Assembly: GCF_000003815.2 (NCBI RefSeq)
Contig: NW_023365702.1
Span: 82,814-143,057 of the forward strand
DNA: 60,244 nucleotides
Reading direction: 5' to 3'
Source: Branchiostoma floridae
Lineage: Eukaryota; Chordata; Leptocardii; Amphioxiformes; Branchiostomatidae
Part shown: piece by piece, positions 1 through 11,600 of the stretch
How positions within the stretch are numbered: the first letter of the stretch is position 1
Layout: each line of letters opens with the position of its first letter
The notes under the pieces: model-generated
The model's database searches: none
What the model saw: only the letters and a program-made list of their open reading frames with translations
Told to the model about the DNA's origin: nothing
Made by a program: the position numbers and the translations under genes

Positions 1-1277
1 CTCATAAACCACCTCGTTCGCTACGCTCACTCGGTGGTTTATTCGGTGGTTATCGCACCTGACCAGGGATTATCTCACCATATACACCTCGGGCCGGGGC
101 ATTAACCCTTTACTGAAACTCCCCTTAGAGTTGGTTCAAACACGCCATAATGAACACCAGATGCTAGAACGGCGGGAAGTCCCGGCCTGGGGCGGACGGG
201 GGAAGTTGAGGTACACCTTATAGACATAAACCGCGCCCATTATATAAATACCTTAAGACATATGACTACACCACGAGAGACTGTAAAATTGATCCTGAAA
301 GAGATACACATTAAAAGAGACTAGCATTTTCACTTGCCTTTGCATTAATAACATCAAAACTCTTAACAACGGATCTCCGTAAACCCCTAACAGGCCCCCG
401 TTGTTTACGTTTCTTTCTGCATTCCTCTACGTATCAGAATGTTCTGCCTTCTCTCACTTTTTAGGTGCAAAAAACTGGAATATCTTAAACATACATTTGT
501 ATTATCATTTCCTCTAAGCTATGGTCTATCTTCCATTGGAAACAGACGACAAACCCTGTGGTTCATACCGCCTTTGTTCCCCCAAGTTGGTTCCCCCCCT
601 CCCAATTCCAAAGAAGTTGCAACGCGCATTCACGACACGCGCGCTTCACTTTCGAGCTTTCTGTCAAGCCTACAGAGCTTCTAGTATCAAAACACAAGAT
701 ATCGTCTTACCTGAACAAACTTGAACACCAGCAGACTTGCACAACAACGTCAGTCGGATCGCTAAAACCGCTAAATGTTGATGAGATCTTCGAGACGAAG
801 AAAAACTTCCAAACCCACGCCGTTTCTTCAGTAAACAGGAAGTTGCGTCTCATGACCCGGAAGTATACCATGGCCTGGGTCAACTATCACGTCCTGGTTA
901 TCCAATTGTTGTCGCGATCACGCCCACGGGGATTTATGTATATAAATGATACTTTTGTCCAGATTTAACATGTTGATATACTGTTAATATACAGATTCGT
1001 TAACGTTCATTGAGGTAATTTATTTTTATACAGTTGATTGTTCATATATATGTAGTTGTTGTGGACCTTGCGAAAGTCGCTGTACTTGTGCCAATAACGA
1101 TCTTTTTGTGAAGATGAAAGTAGACATGGCATTTCTTTCTTGGAGCCTGACACTGGTCATATCTTTATTCTCATGTGTTGCTCCTTTTGGTGATTATCCA
1201 GGTGCTTAAAATTGCGGCCTCCTTTGGAGACCAGACCTGTATCTGTGTCACTGAAGCATATCGGCAGATTGCTGGCC
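1..1277. repeat. Left partial zinc-finger-unit repeat block
   Basis: This stretch matches, in the same order, the intergenic block found upstream of each zinc-finger gene further right (for example 20700-21570, 30000-30900, 44090-45130 and 51600-52700). Landmarks are the 'caaacacgccataatgaac' segment near 140, 'cccccgttgtttacg' near 395, the 'gtcaagcctacagagcttc' segment near 665 and 'gcatttctttcttgg' near 1130. It implies that another minus-strand zinc-finger gene lies just left of the window. Bases 4-46 form a short foldback of the 'aaaccacctcgttcgc' type. I see no convincing gene; the plus-strand ORFs here are not maintained between copies. Confidence 0.7.
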
Positions 1278-1639
1278 TAAAGCCCCATTTACAAATCAAG
1301 AATTCAGCTCGGCCGACTTGTCAGCGAGCTCCAACTGGGCATTTTCGGCCGGAGTATGACCGGCGTTTGGGCGATTACGCGGGCTTCGGGCGACTTTTAA
1401 CAGCTCGTCTGTTGGGATTTAAACCTCCGTGTGATGTCAGTTGTGCACCAAAAAAGCAGGAAAGACAATGACTTAAACTTTCCGGAGGGAAACACCGAGC
1501 CCAGTCCAATTTGTGACGGTGCAGATTATTTGATAAAAAGTAAAGCCGATGCTCGGGCGATGTTGATTTTCGGCGAGCTCTGACCGATCTACAAATTCGG
1601 CTGGCGGCCGGCGTCCGTATGAATTGTAAACGGGGCTTA
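1278..1639. mobile_element. Non-autonomous DNA transposon (TAAAGCCCC family)
   Basis: The ends are imperfect inverted repeats: TAAAGCCCCATTTACAA on the left and the complement of TAAGCCCCGTTTACAA on the right. The same locus in other repeat blocks (about 1790 and 25335) lacks the segment and reads straight through, so this is an insertion, apparently with a TAA/TTA target duplication as in PIF/Harbinger elements. The foldback at 14737-14935 has the same termini. No transposase is encoded. Confidence 0.6.
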
Positions 1640-2148
1640 ACCAGGAAGGATTCTCCAAGCAGAGGTTCGGCTCCAGCTGTTTTGACGTGATTTACCGTTC
1701 AGTACAGTTTCCACCTCGCTGTTGTATGCAAAACAATAACTACAATATTTTCAAGTCCTGTGGCGCACTACTATTGTTATGTCATTGAAGAAAAACCACA
1801 GACTGCTGACCTTACCAAGAAGTATTCTCCAAGCAGAGGTTCGGCTCTAGCTATTTTGACGTGATTTTAGGCCTAGGACTTTCTATTTTGTATTGTTCTA
1901 CAAGCCATGCTGGATCCACAAAGTTAGTTTAATTCCTTGTCAGATCCTAATAAAGCAAATAAACAAAAATATTTCTGTGTACATTTTAAGTACTAACAAT
2001 CAAGGGACAGTCAAGTAGTGTCAAAATATCTGAATTGATGCATGTGTGTTTGTAATATTTGATTAAACTGACTTTTAGTGAATATTTGATGTTGTGATCT
2101 TCTCAAGACTTTTGTATCAAGCTCCATTTATCGTCATAACGTTAGATA
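1640..2148. other. Remainder of repeat block, no gene seen
   Basis: The segment around 'ttctccaagcagaggttcgg' occurs twice, at about 1651 and 1822, and again at 25366 and 59400 in related form. Otherwise the stretch is AT-rich and I see no gene or RNA. Confidence 0.5.
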
Positions 2149-2559
2149 TAGATTCAGAGTCAGTGTAGCAGCACCCAATTTCTTTTAACAAACGTTTTAT
2201 TTGCAAAATTCAACAATAAAAAACTATCATACACCTGAAAACTGTTATCCATCGTTGTAAAAAGAAAATTCATGCACTTGAATGAGAAAGAAGCAACATT
2301 TTGACAAAGTGAAAAATACATCAGAAGTTTAAAAAGTGAATACTTACTGGTGCAGTCCTTACAGATTCAGAGTCAGTGTAGCACCACCCAATTTCTTTGA
2401 ACAAACGTTTCATTTGAAAAATTCAACCAGTAAAAAACTATCATACACCTGAAAACTGTTATCCATCGTTGTAAAAAGAAAATTTATGCACTTGAATGAG
2501 AAAGAAACCACAGTTTGACGAAGTGAAAAATACATCAGAAGTTTAAAAAGTGAATACTA
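2149..2559. repeat. Direct tandem duplication (2 x ~198 bp) 3' of the MMP stop
   Basis: Units at about 2149-2346 and 2362-2559 are roughly 90% alike, both starting 'agattcagagtcagtg' and ending near 'gtttaaaaagtgaatac'. They lie just beyond the metalloproteinase stop codon on its transcribed strand. The distal unit contains 'tttatt' (AATAAA on the minus strand, 2196-2201); the proximal unit has 'ttcatt' at the same place. The likely 3' UTR end may therefore be set by the distal unit. Confidence 0.7.
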
Positions 2560-2616
2560 AAACCTCTATTTATGTTACACGATGGAACAACCATGAAAGC
2601 TTAATGAGAAGTCTAC

Positions 2617-5600
2617 TCAAAAGAGCAGGAGTTTAGCCACTAACACTGACAGAAGTGAAGGTAAGACAACGGTAGGGACCACGTTGACCCCGCTGTTGAC
2701 GCCCTGTAGGTCACATGGCGGCAGCTTGGGCGTGGTCGGTTTGGGCGTGGTCGGCTCCATCTCCATCATACACCCGAACCAGTACTGCGCGGTGGACTTT
2801 GGGTAACCGGGGTCCACACTGAAAGTCGTGTCGTTGAAACGCCAGTACTGGCTGCCCTGTAGTACGGAAAATATCCAATGTTATATGAATGAATGAGTTT
2901 ATTGCTCAACAATCGCACAGGGTAAAATGTATGGCAACCAATAACAACTAATAGTTATACACACAATAGTACTAAGACTCTAAGAGGCAACATACAAAAC
3001 AACAACAAAACATTGTCGATTTGCTTGAAATAGGAAGAGAATCATTATCAAACATTTTGACAACGTCTTTTGTTAATTTATGGCAAGGGAAACTAGACCC
3101 ACACATGTCTGATCACAATTCACACAACTTTTTTCTCGCCACTTACCTTCTAATTTAGGAAAAACGAATGCCTGGAAAGTAATGACTCCAATGATTTGAA
3201 ATTTGGAGGATATTGATAAAAGACTTCATACTATGAAGTTCTGCCTGAAAATCTGAGTTGTGCTTGTTATTTCTTGGTGAGGCAAAGAACTTATTGAACC
3301 CCCCTCGTATGTATGAGTAATCTGGTCTCGCATTTGGAATACATTATAAAGAAACTGGCCTACGCAGACGGCTATATGAGTGGAACATGAGAGCAAATAT
3401 GGAAAGTATCGTTTTCTGCACCAGTAAGAGAGATGTGTGTTTTGGTTCTATTATTCTTAAACAATGTTTCTCTCTCTATACTGTAGGTAGGACATTTCAT
3501 AACAAAGTGGAATTCATCTTCTATGTATGATAACGCTCACACCCGCTACTTTGTGAAAATTCACAACGTTTGTAGATGAATTGCTCTATCAGTTCTAGTC
3601 TTTCTCTCATATGTTTAGCGTTCAAAAACAAAACAGTTGCGAAGTTTCATGCTTATGTAACGCTAGCTCACCTTTATCCGTAGGGTAACCTTTATCCGTT
3701 CCTTTTTAAGAACAATGTATTTAGGGAAATCAAGTTGACAGATGATGGTTTCAAACTGCAATATTTTAAAATAGTACAATTTGAAACTACCTTCCATCAA
3801 CTTGATATCCTATTTTTGGATTTATTTAGCAACACAACGGATATAGGTTACCCCGCGGATAAAGGTGAACTAACGTTAACGTTACGTACATGTGTAACTT
3901 AAGCTAGTTTTTTTGTACACAGTACCAACATTAATTAGTTTGACTGTCACCGTCGATTCCAACGGAAGAACAAGACAAAAAGTGGTATTCTCTAACTTGA
4001 TACTCTGGCCTTGTCTGTAAATGGCTGCATGATGCGTCTAGTGTGTAGGCGTAGCGGTAGTGTAATTGCCACTTCTCGCTTTCAGCCCTCACCGCTGGCT
4101 AGCGGAGAAACTGCAACATGGGAACCCCTCTGCCTTCATATGTCCTAACTGTGGCCGTGACTGCCATTCCAGGATCGGCCTGCAGAGCCACAGCAGACGC
4201 TGCCAACCGCCGTGACTTCATACAGAGCGCTACCATCATCTGCAAAGATGTCAGGATGCCCACTACTACTCTGGCCTTAAAAACTGAACGGTTGTCTAAC
4301 CTTGAAGAAGTATGTCCTCCCGTTGACCCACTGCATTACCGTGTCGACGCCATCCGCGGGAACACCGTTCCACACCGACAGGTCACGTGGGTAGCCCCTG
4401 TCCACCCCCGTCCCGGCCCTGTACCGGTAGTATTGGTCATCTGCGCAAAGAGGAAATAAATGTTTGAATTGTCTTGTAAATTCACCTTTAAGCAACCCTG
4501 AGCATCTCCACACGTTTTTGCATAAAAAGTAGAAAAGAAAAGCTTCAAACATTTTCTTTAACTATTCGTATTTTGACAAAATAATGATGGCTTATGCAAT
4601 GGGAATTTGTTGTTGTCAGTCCTGTGGAAGACAACGGGCCATTCGATTCTTGATTTTGTGGATGAGAGGTTCTATACAGATGACATTTGCCACCATGTAA
4701 ACTCTCAAAGTTCCTGCCAACCGCCGTGACTTCATACAGAGCATACAGTTCCTTCCCGCGCCTGATGGCGCATAGGGCGGCGCCCATCTCCGTTTCAGTA
4801 GCCCTGGGCCACACAACTTTGTGCAATCACTACAGCAGGGGGCTACTCCACTGGCAGTGGTGTGTGTTCAACTTACATGCTCTTTCCCGAATGCTGAGTG
4901 CTAAGCAGAGAAATTAGCATGTACCATTTTTTAAAAGTCTTTGGTATGACTCGGCCGGGGATCGAACTCACGACCTGCCGAATGCAAGGCGAACACTCTA
5001 CCCACTAGGCCATTGCACCTGTGGAAGACAAGGGGCCATTCGATTCATGATTGTGTGGATGAGAGGTTCTACACAGATGACATTTGCAACCATGTAACGC
5101 TAGTTCACCTTTATTCGTGGGTTAACCTATATCCGATGTTTATAGAAAAAAAAGGTATTTGGTGATAGCAAGTCGACATACGGTGGTTTCAAACCGTATA
5201 TTGAATATCTTGTAATTTGAAACCACCATTGCATCAGTTGACTTGATATCACTAATCAAATTTTTTTTTAACAACGGATATAGGTTACCCCACGAATAAA
5301 GGTGAACTAGCGTTAAACTCTAGCTATCATTAAAGATGAGGGACGGCCCTAGCCGAAGCTAGGTACTCATTTTCACCTGAGTAAAGTGAGGAAAGCCGTG
5401 TAAAGTGCCTTTCCCATGGGCACACGATCGGTGACACGGCAGCTGGATTCGAACCCGCAACCTCTCGGTCACGGGCCGAACGCGGTCCCACTAGCTCTCA
5501 TTAAAGACGCTCACCTTTGGTAAAGTAGAGCCTGCCGTTTCCAGACCAGATGTAGGCGGAGTCGACGCTGCTAGGAACGCCTCCCCACTGGCTCATGGGG

Positions 5601-8600
5601 CGGGGGTAGCCGGTGTCCAGCTGGGTGCTGGTGTAACGCCAGTACTGGTCCCCCTGGAGAAGTGCATTGGAATCAGTCAGTTGGTAACCTGGAGTCCAGT
5701 CTGCCGTGGATTGGCCAGGCTAACTTCGGGACAGTAGGGTCTTTCCACCGCCGGGGTAATCTTTCACACCCGGTAGGAGTTTTGCACGGTGGGAATTAAA
5801 TTCACGGGCCTATTAATTAACTCCCACTGGGCAAAGTCCTACCGGGAAAATGCTACCGGGTGTGAATGATTGCACTAGCGGCTCAGAGCTGCACTGGCCC
5901 CGTAGAGAGCCTACACTAACTACTGTAGGCCGTACCACAACTAGACTGGATTTCAGGTTAGTCAGTTGGTTGAAAGGATTAAAACTCAAATAATGTTATG
6001 ACTTGAAAGTCATGCACTGATATCGACAGACAAGTACAAACACAAACACAAACAGCCCTTTTCTTGATTAGTGATTATTTTTGATTATTGGGTGGGCCGA
6101 CTACTCTCTCTTGGCAGCCAGGGGCTGAATTGCGAGGAGCTTACAATAGGCAGGGCTAAATCGCAAGGGTCTGGAGCGAACTGCCATTCGGCGCCACTCA
6201 GGTGACCTCAATACGACTTTTCATTTTACTTGCTCAAAAAAAAATCCCATGTATTCACCTTATAGAAGTAGAGTTTCTTGTTGGCTCAGAGATGGACATG
6301 TACAAACACAAACACAAACAGCCCTTTTCTTTTCATCTTACTTGCTCAAAAAGAATCACATGTATTCACCTTATAGAAGTAGAGTTTCTTGTTGGCTCTG
6401 TAGTACATAGCGGCATCCAGGTCCCCGGGAAGATCGCCCCACACGTCAGAAATAAGCTTAGGATAGCCGGCAACCATCCCAGCGGAGTTCAGCTCCCAGA
6501 AGTAGTTCCCTGTTGGCAAGAATTTTGTTTCTTTATTTCTTTGTTTGTTTGTTTGTTTGTTTATTGATGCACATTTTATTTCCAAATGTTCATTCAACCA
6601 AACCGAAAAAATCACTCTGTTTACAGAAGCCACAAAGACCTATCCCAACTTCCCCACATTGACAGACGAACAGAAAGCCACTTTTCTCATGAAATCGCAG
6701 AACCCACAATTTTAGAAAAGGTGGGGCTTTTCGTCTCCCTCTGCTTCCAAAAAAGAAGTCAAACCCAACCTGTTTAGAAACAGCCAACACTAGTATTAAA
6801 GTAGACTATTGTTTATAATTCTTCATTGTCACTTGTATATCTACTATGTTTATACCATGTACTTGCAATTAGCCCTCGGGCACGAACTTGCAAATAAACT
6901 TCACATTCATTCGCACAACAAAATGAGATCGTCATGTCACAACTTCTTTTTATCGCTTCTGTACGTGAAGTTGTCTCACAACCTGGAACCTGTGAAATAA
7001 GCGACAATATCCCACCGCTGTACCTTCCTCCCGGCCACAACAAAACTCTGGAACTCACTGCCTCATGATCAGCACATAGTGACACTTATACCCCCTCATA
7101 TTAGGCAAAAATCGATCGGACGACGAGTCTGCGAGCTCTACATTGAGAGGAGGCATGACCCTGGCGGGAAGGGGGGACCTCTGCCATTTCTTCGTCGGCA
7201 GCAGGGTCATGCCTCTTCGTAATTTAGAGCTCGCAGACTTGTCGTCCGATCGATTTTCGCCTAATGTGAGGGGGATATTAGGGACAGACAGAAATTTAAG
7301 ACTAGCATCAATAACTACTTCAGCGACCTACGTCAGCGCTAATGCTGAAGATTGGAGTCTGCATAGATTAAAAAAAAAGGTGCTTACCTCTGAAGGCGTA
7401 TGTCTTGCCGTCCTCTGTGATGGTGATGGCGTCCAGCTCTCCGCTGCAGGTGTCCGGGACGTCAGGGTTGGGGTTCGGGTTGGGTGTCATGCCGGCGTCG
7501 GGTCGCGGGGTGGGCCGCTCCATATCTGGCATACCTATGATACAGAAAGCGCATTTTTGTCTTTTCTAATTGCTTTTGGACAGACAAGGACAATGTGGCA
7601 CTGCACTCAAGTTTGAAACTTATATTAACAGTGCCACATACACGGTACAGGCAGAAAGTAAAGGTAGTCTTTTACCTCCTCGACCGAAGTCAGGTACCCA
7701 TTTTTACAACTGGGTGAAGTGAGGAAAGTCGTGTAAAGTGCCTTTCCCAAGGGCACAACGTCGGGGGGCACGGCGGGGATCAACTCAGGACCTATAGATT
7801 CCGAGACGAACGCTCTACCAGTTACGCAACGCCCGACGTCACGGAAGCGCACAGAAAGCGCATTGAGTATAATCTTTCAAATAGCGTTGTGCACATAGTC
7901 GATATTGCGAAGATCTTCCTGGATGATGATGATACTAGCGACGGAACAAGGAATACAAGAAAATAAGCGGTCCGGATTATCCACTTCCAATTTGTCAGGA
8001 AAGAAGTGAAGAGCAAATCATTAAATTTGAAGTAGCCTTATCGAAACGATGCATTCAATGGAAAGTAGAGGAACGATTGTTGGATATATGACTTAAATCT
8101 ACTTAAATCTATCACAAATGAAAGCTGATCTCACCATACAGCATCTGTATCCCTGCGATATCGTCAGAGTGGAGCACGAAGTCGGGCTCGTAGCCTCGGT
8201 AGAAGGGCGCCATGAGGGCGTCTGAGATTTCGGAGTGGGACAGGCCCAGGGAGTGGCCGAACTCGTGAGCTGCTACTTGTAACAGGTTAGTTCCTGTGGG
8301 GAAGATGTGATAATGCTGTGAGTGTAGTGCTCCCTTTTCAGATGTAACAGGTTAGTTCCTGTGGGGAAAATGTGATAATGCTGTGAGTGTTCCCTTTTCA
8401 GATATACACAATAAAATGAGCGGTCGTTCATACACAAGGGGACTACTTTCGAAAGCGATTGAATGCGTTTTTTGGGTCAGAGTTACCAAATTTATGACAT
8501 TTTCGTCCAAAAACGTGCAACTTTATGAATGTAAATAAGCGATTGAATGCGTTTTTTGTCAGGCAGAGCTAACGCTAGTTCACCTTTATTCAGAGGGTAA

Positions 8601-11600
8601 CCTTTATCCGTTGTATTTAACACCAGGGTATTTCGGGATATCAAGTTGACGGACCGGGGTCTCAAACTGCATTATAATGAAAAAAATGTCCACCGTCCAT
8701 CAACTTCATATCCCTAAATATCATGTTTTGTAGGTACAACGGATATAGGTTACCCTGCGCATAAAGGTAAACTAGCGTTACCAAGTTTATGACATTGTCG
8801 TCCAAAAACGTGTCACTTTATGAACGCACATAAGCCTGCCAAGCTGTGCGCCTTTGTGTGACACCCAGTTCCTCAATTATGACCAATAATGTTACAAGTG
8901 TCTCCAAACGACAAATATGTTAGCAGATCTAAAGCTAAGCTAATCTAAAGTTGCCGTACACCCATCTCCGTTTCTAAGCCCTGGGGTCACACATATATAA
9001 GTCACTACAGCAGGGGGCCAGTCCACTGGTAGTGAAGTGTGTTTAGCTTCCATACTCTTCCTCTTTCAGTGAAATGTGTCAGTTTCAGTAATGTACCTGA
9101 GGCAGTTTTGACTGTCCATTGTTCCGACTCGTCGAAGTGGGCGTCGCCCCCGAACTGAGGGAAGAACGCATGCGCCAGCGTGCCCCCCGGCCCGTCGAAA
9201 GGCGCGCCGTCCCCGTGTTCGATGGGCGCAAACTTGATGAAGATGTCGGCTTGGGTGGGCGGGCTCACTCTGGTGAACGTCAGGGGGGTTTGGTCCTGCC
9301 ACAGCTGAACAGGAAATAAAACGTTTATTAAAGTCGAGTATAGCAGCGTCTACAGAAATCACAAATACCTGCCCCGTAAATTAAAAAGGTCTTCATGGGA
9401 GGTCCCGACAACGATTTACGATAAATTTAGGAAAAAAAGGCCCGTCCGCAAGGGAGTCTACATCTGCAGTACCTGAAAGGCTCGCGTGATGGCCTCATCG
9501 ACGTCGCCCTTTCCCAGGTCCGGCGTGTAGTCGGCATCAGCGAGGCTCCAGGTCAGGTCCCGCTTGGGCCAGGTGCTTCCCTGCAGCGCGTACCGGCGGC
9601 GCCGGCGGGCCATCCCGCGGGAGTGGGTGCCCATCATGTCCGGCACGCCGCACCGGGGCATCGCCATCATGGCCATGGTTTCATTGTCGAGCTTACCTAC
9701 ATGGGCAAAATCACTCGTCAGCTTTATGCATTCGTCTAAGGCCGACGTCACATTTGCTACCCGGGGCCCGGCCGGGCTGTTTGCGGAAACGAAAAATTCA
9801 AGTTTATGCCATTAAATATGCACAAGGCATGCTGTTGAATTGTTTTGGGTCCGTTTGGTGTTTCTGTTTTCTTTCATATCGTACTTTTCGTTCCGCACTT
9901 TGTGGTAATGTGACGTTAGCCTTGCCAAGGAGGCTATAATGAGCCTTGGTCTTACATTTGCCTTCTTCACATGCCATTTCACTTGATGCCATTTTGGCTG
10001 ATCTTGACAAGCGTTGCAATTTCCCGTTTTATAGCGGAAATTAGACCCCTTCCTCACAAAACGCTTATCATCATGTCTGGGAACATTTCTTATCTTGTTG
10101 AAGGAAGTTTATACTTTTGGCATGTTATGCCTGATTCATAGCTGGTGTATTTTTAGTTCGCTCTTCCCGCTTAGAAGTTTCCGATACTTCCTATCATTCC
10201 GTAAACGACCAATTACATTCTTTCAATAGGCACTTGCTCTGCAAGGAGTCTTAATCTGAGCAAGGAGCTTTCAATATAGTATAAAAGCTTTTATAAAATC
10301 TCCTTGATCTGAGGGAACTGTACCTTGGTGTGACGACTAACATTTGCACTTACTTTAACTAAAACTAGGATTAGACACCGAGACGCCACCCCACGACAGT
10401 TTGGACCGTTTCTGAGGCATGATCATGGCTGGGCGATTATAACTGTTATCAGTATCAGCTGGTCGCTGTGTTTCCTCACGAGGAAAGCGTGATACCAAAT
10501 TTATAAACATTGATGAAATATTCTTGGTCAAACAACAAGAGACAAGTTTTTACCTGTCACTGTAATGTTTGCGAATTCCTGGAACATAGAGATGGCTTCC
10601 CTCATGGCGTCCTCGCTCTGCAGCTGACCCGTCTGCATGGACGGCGGGTCCATGTAGCCGAAATTCATCAGGTAGTTCTGGGGAACAGAGAACGTTCAGG
10701 GTGGTCAAATACGGGCTCAAAACCTCCCATGTCTAGGCGAATTCGAAACTTGTTCCACAATGTTCGATCTGACGTGATTCGAACCGAACCCGTGTTCTAT
10801 TGGGGTCATCTGCGGTCATTGCCAGTAAAACACTGCTGTCTGGCCTTTTTTTCCAAACGACTTTGAATCAGCCAAAAAAGATAGTTTTTCACCAATATAA
10901 ACAATTTCCTGGACAGTGCATCTATGTTGTCACTTTTTTTGGGACCTGAAATATTTAACGAAGCTACTGACGTTTGTGTTGGTGACCTTGAATATCATAA
11001 GGAAAAGAATGCCCTAGCAACCGACTGCCGTGGTTACAAGATGTCAATCAAATCTACAATCTTAGCCATGGAATAACCTCCCAAGAATGCACGTTAGTAC
11101 AAACTCCAACTCGTACATGAGACTTGCGTTTATTGACAATGAAAGCTTGTGACAAGTTGTGTGAAAAATGGCCCACCCCTTTGCCCAAACTTTCGCCTGT
11201 GAATCAGCGGATATTATAAACATCCTCTTTCGGTCTTCGCCAGGATTGGGGATGCATGCAAAACGAAAACTAAGCCACGTTTGGGATTGTTTTCTCACCG
11301 CAAAAGCGCCACCTACATCGGCTACATATAGCGGTGAGAAGCAGAACTCCAGTTAGAAGCTCTGACGAAGGTGTCTCAGAGACACCGAAACGTAAGCCAT
11401 GTAAGTAACCACTGGTTGTGTAAAAAGAATTCTCCTTCATCTTATATTCTACCAACCTGACGAAACTATTTTGGAAAAGGTAACTGGTTGGACAACTCAG
11501 TGCCAGACGCAGAACGTGCCAGACTACGCAACCTACAAAGGAATGATAACAAGGTGTAATACTGTACCAGTGGTGTTCAAGGACTGCTAAACCGAAGACG

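Noticed and set aside
4118-4459. 113-codon plus-strand ORF
   Set aside because: It lies opposite MMP exon 9 and over LINE debris; the LINE protein remnant there is in a different frame.
7143-7616. 157-codon plus-strand ORF
   Set aside because: It runs antisense over MMP exon 6 and a palindromic element; the exon frame on the minus strand is the real one.
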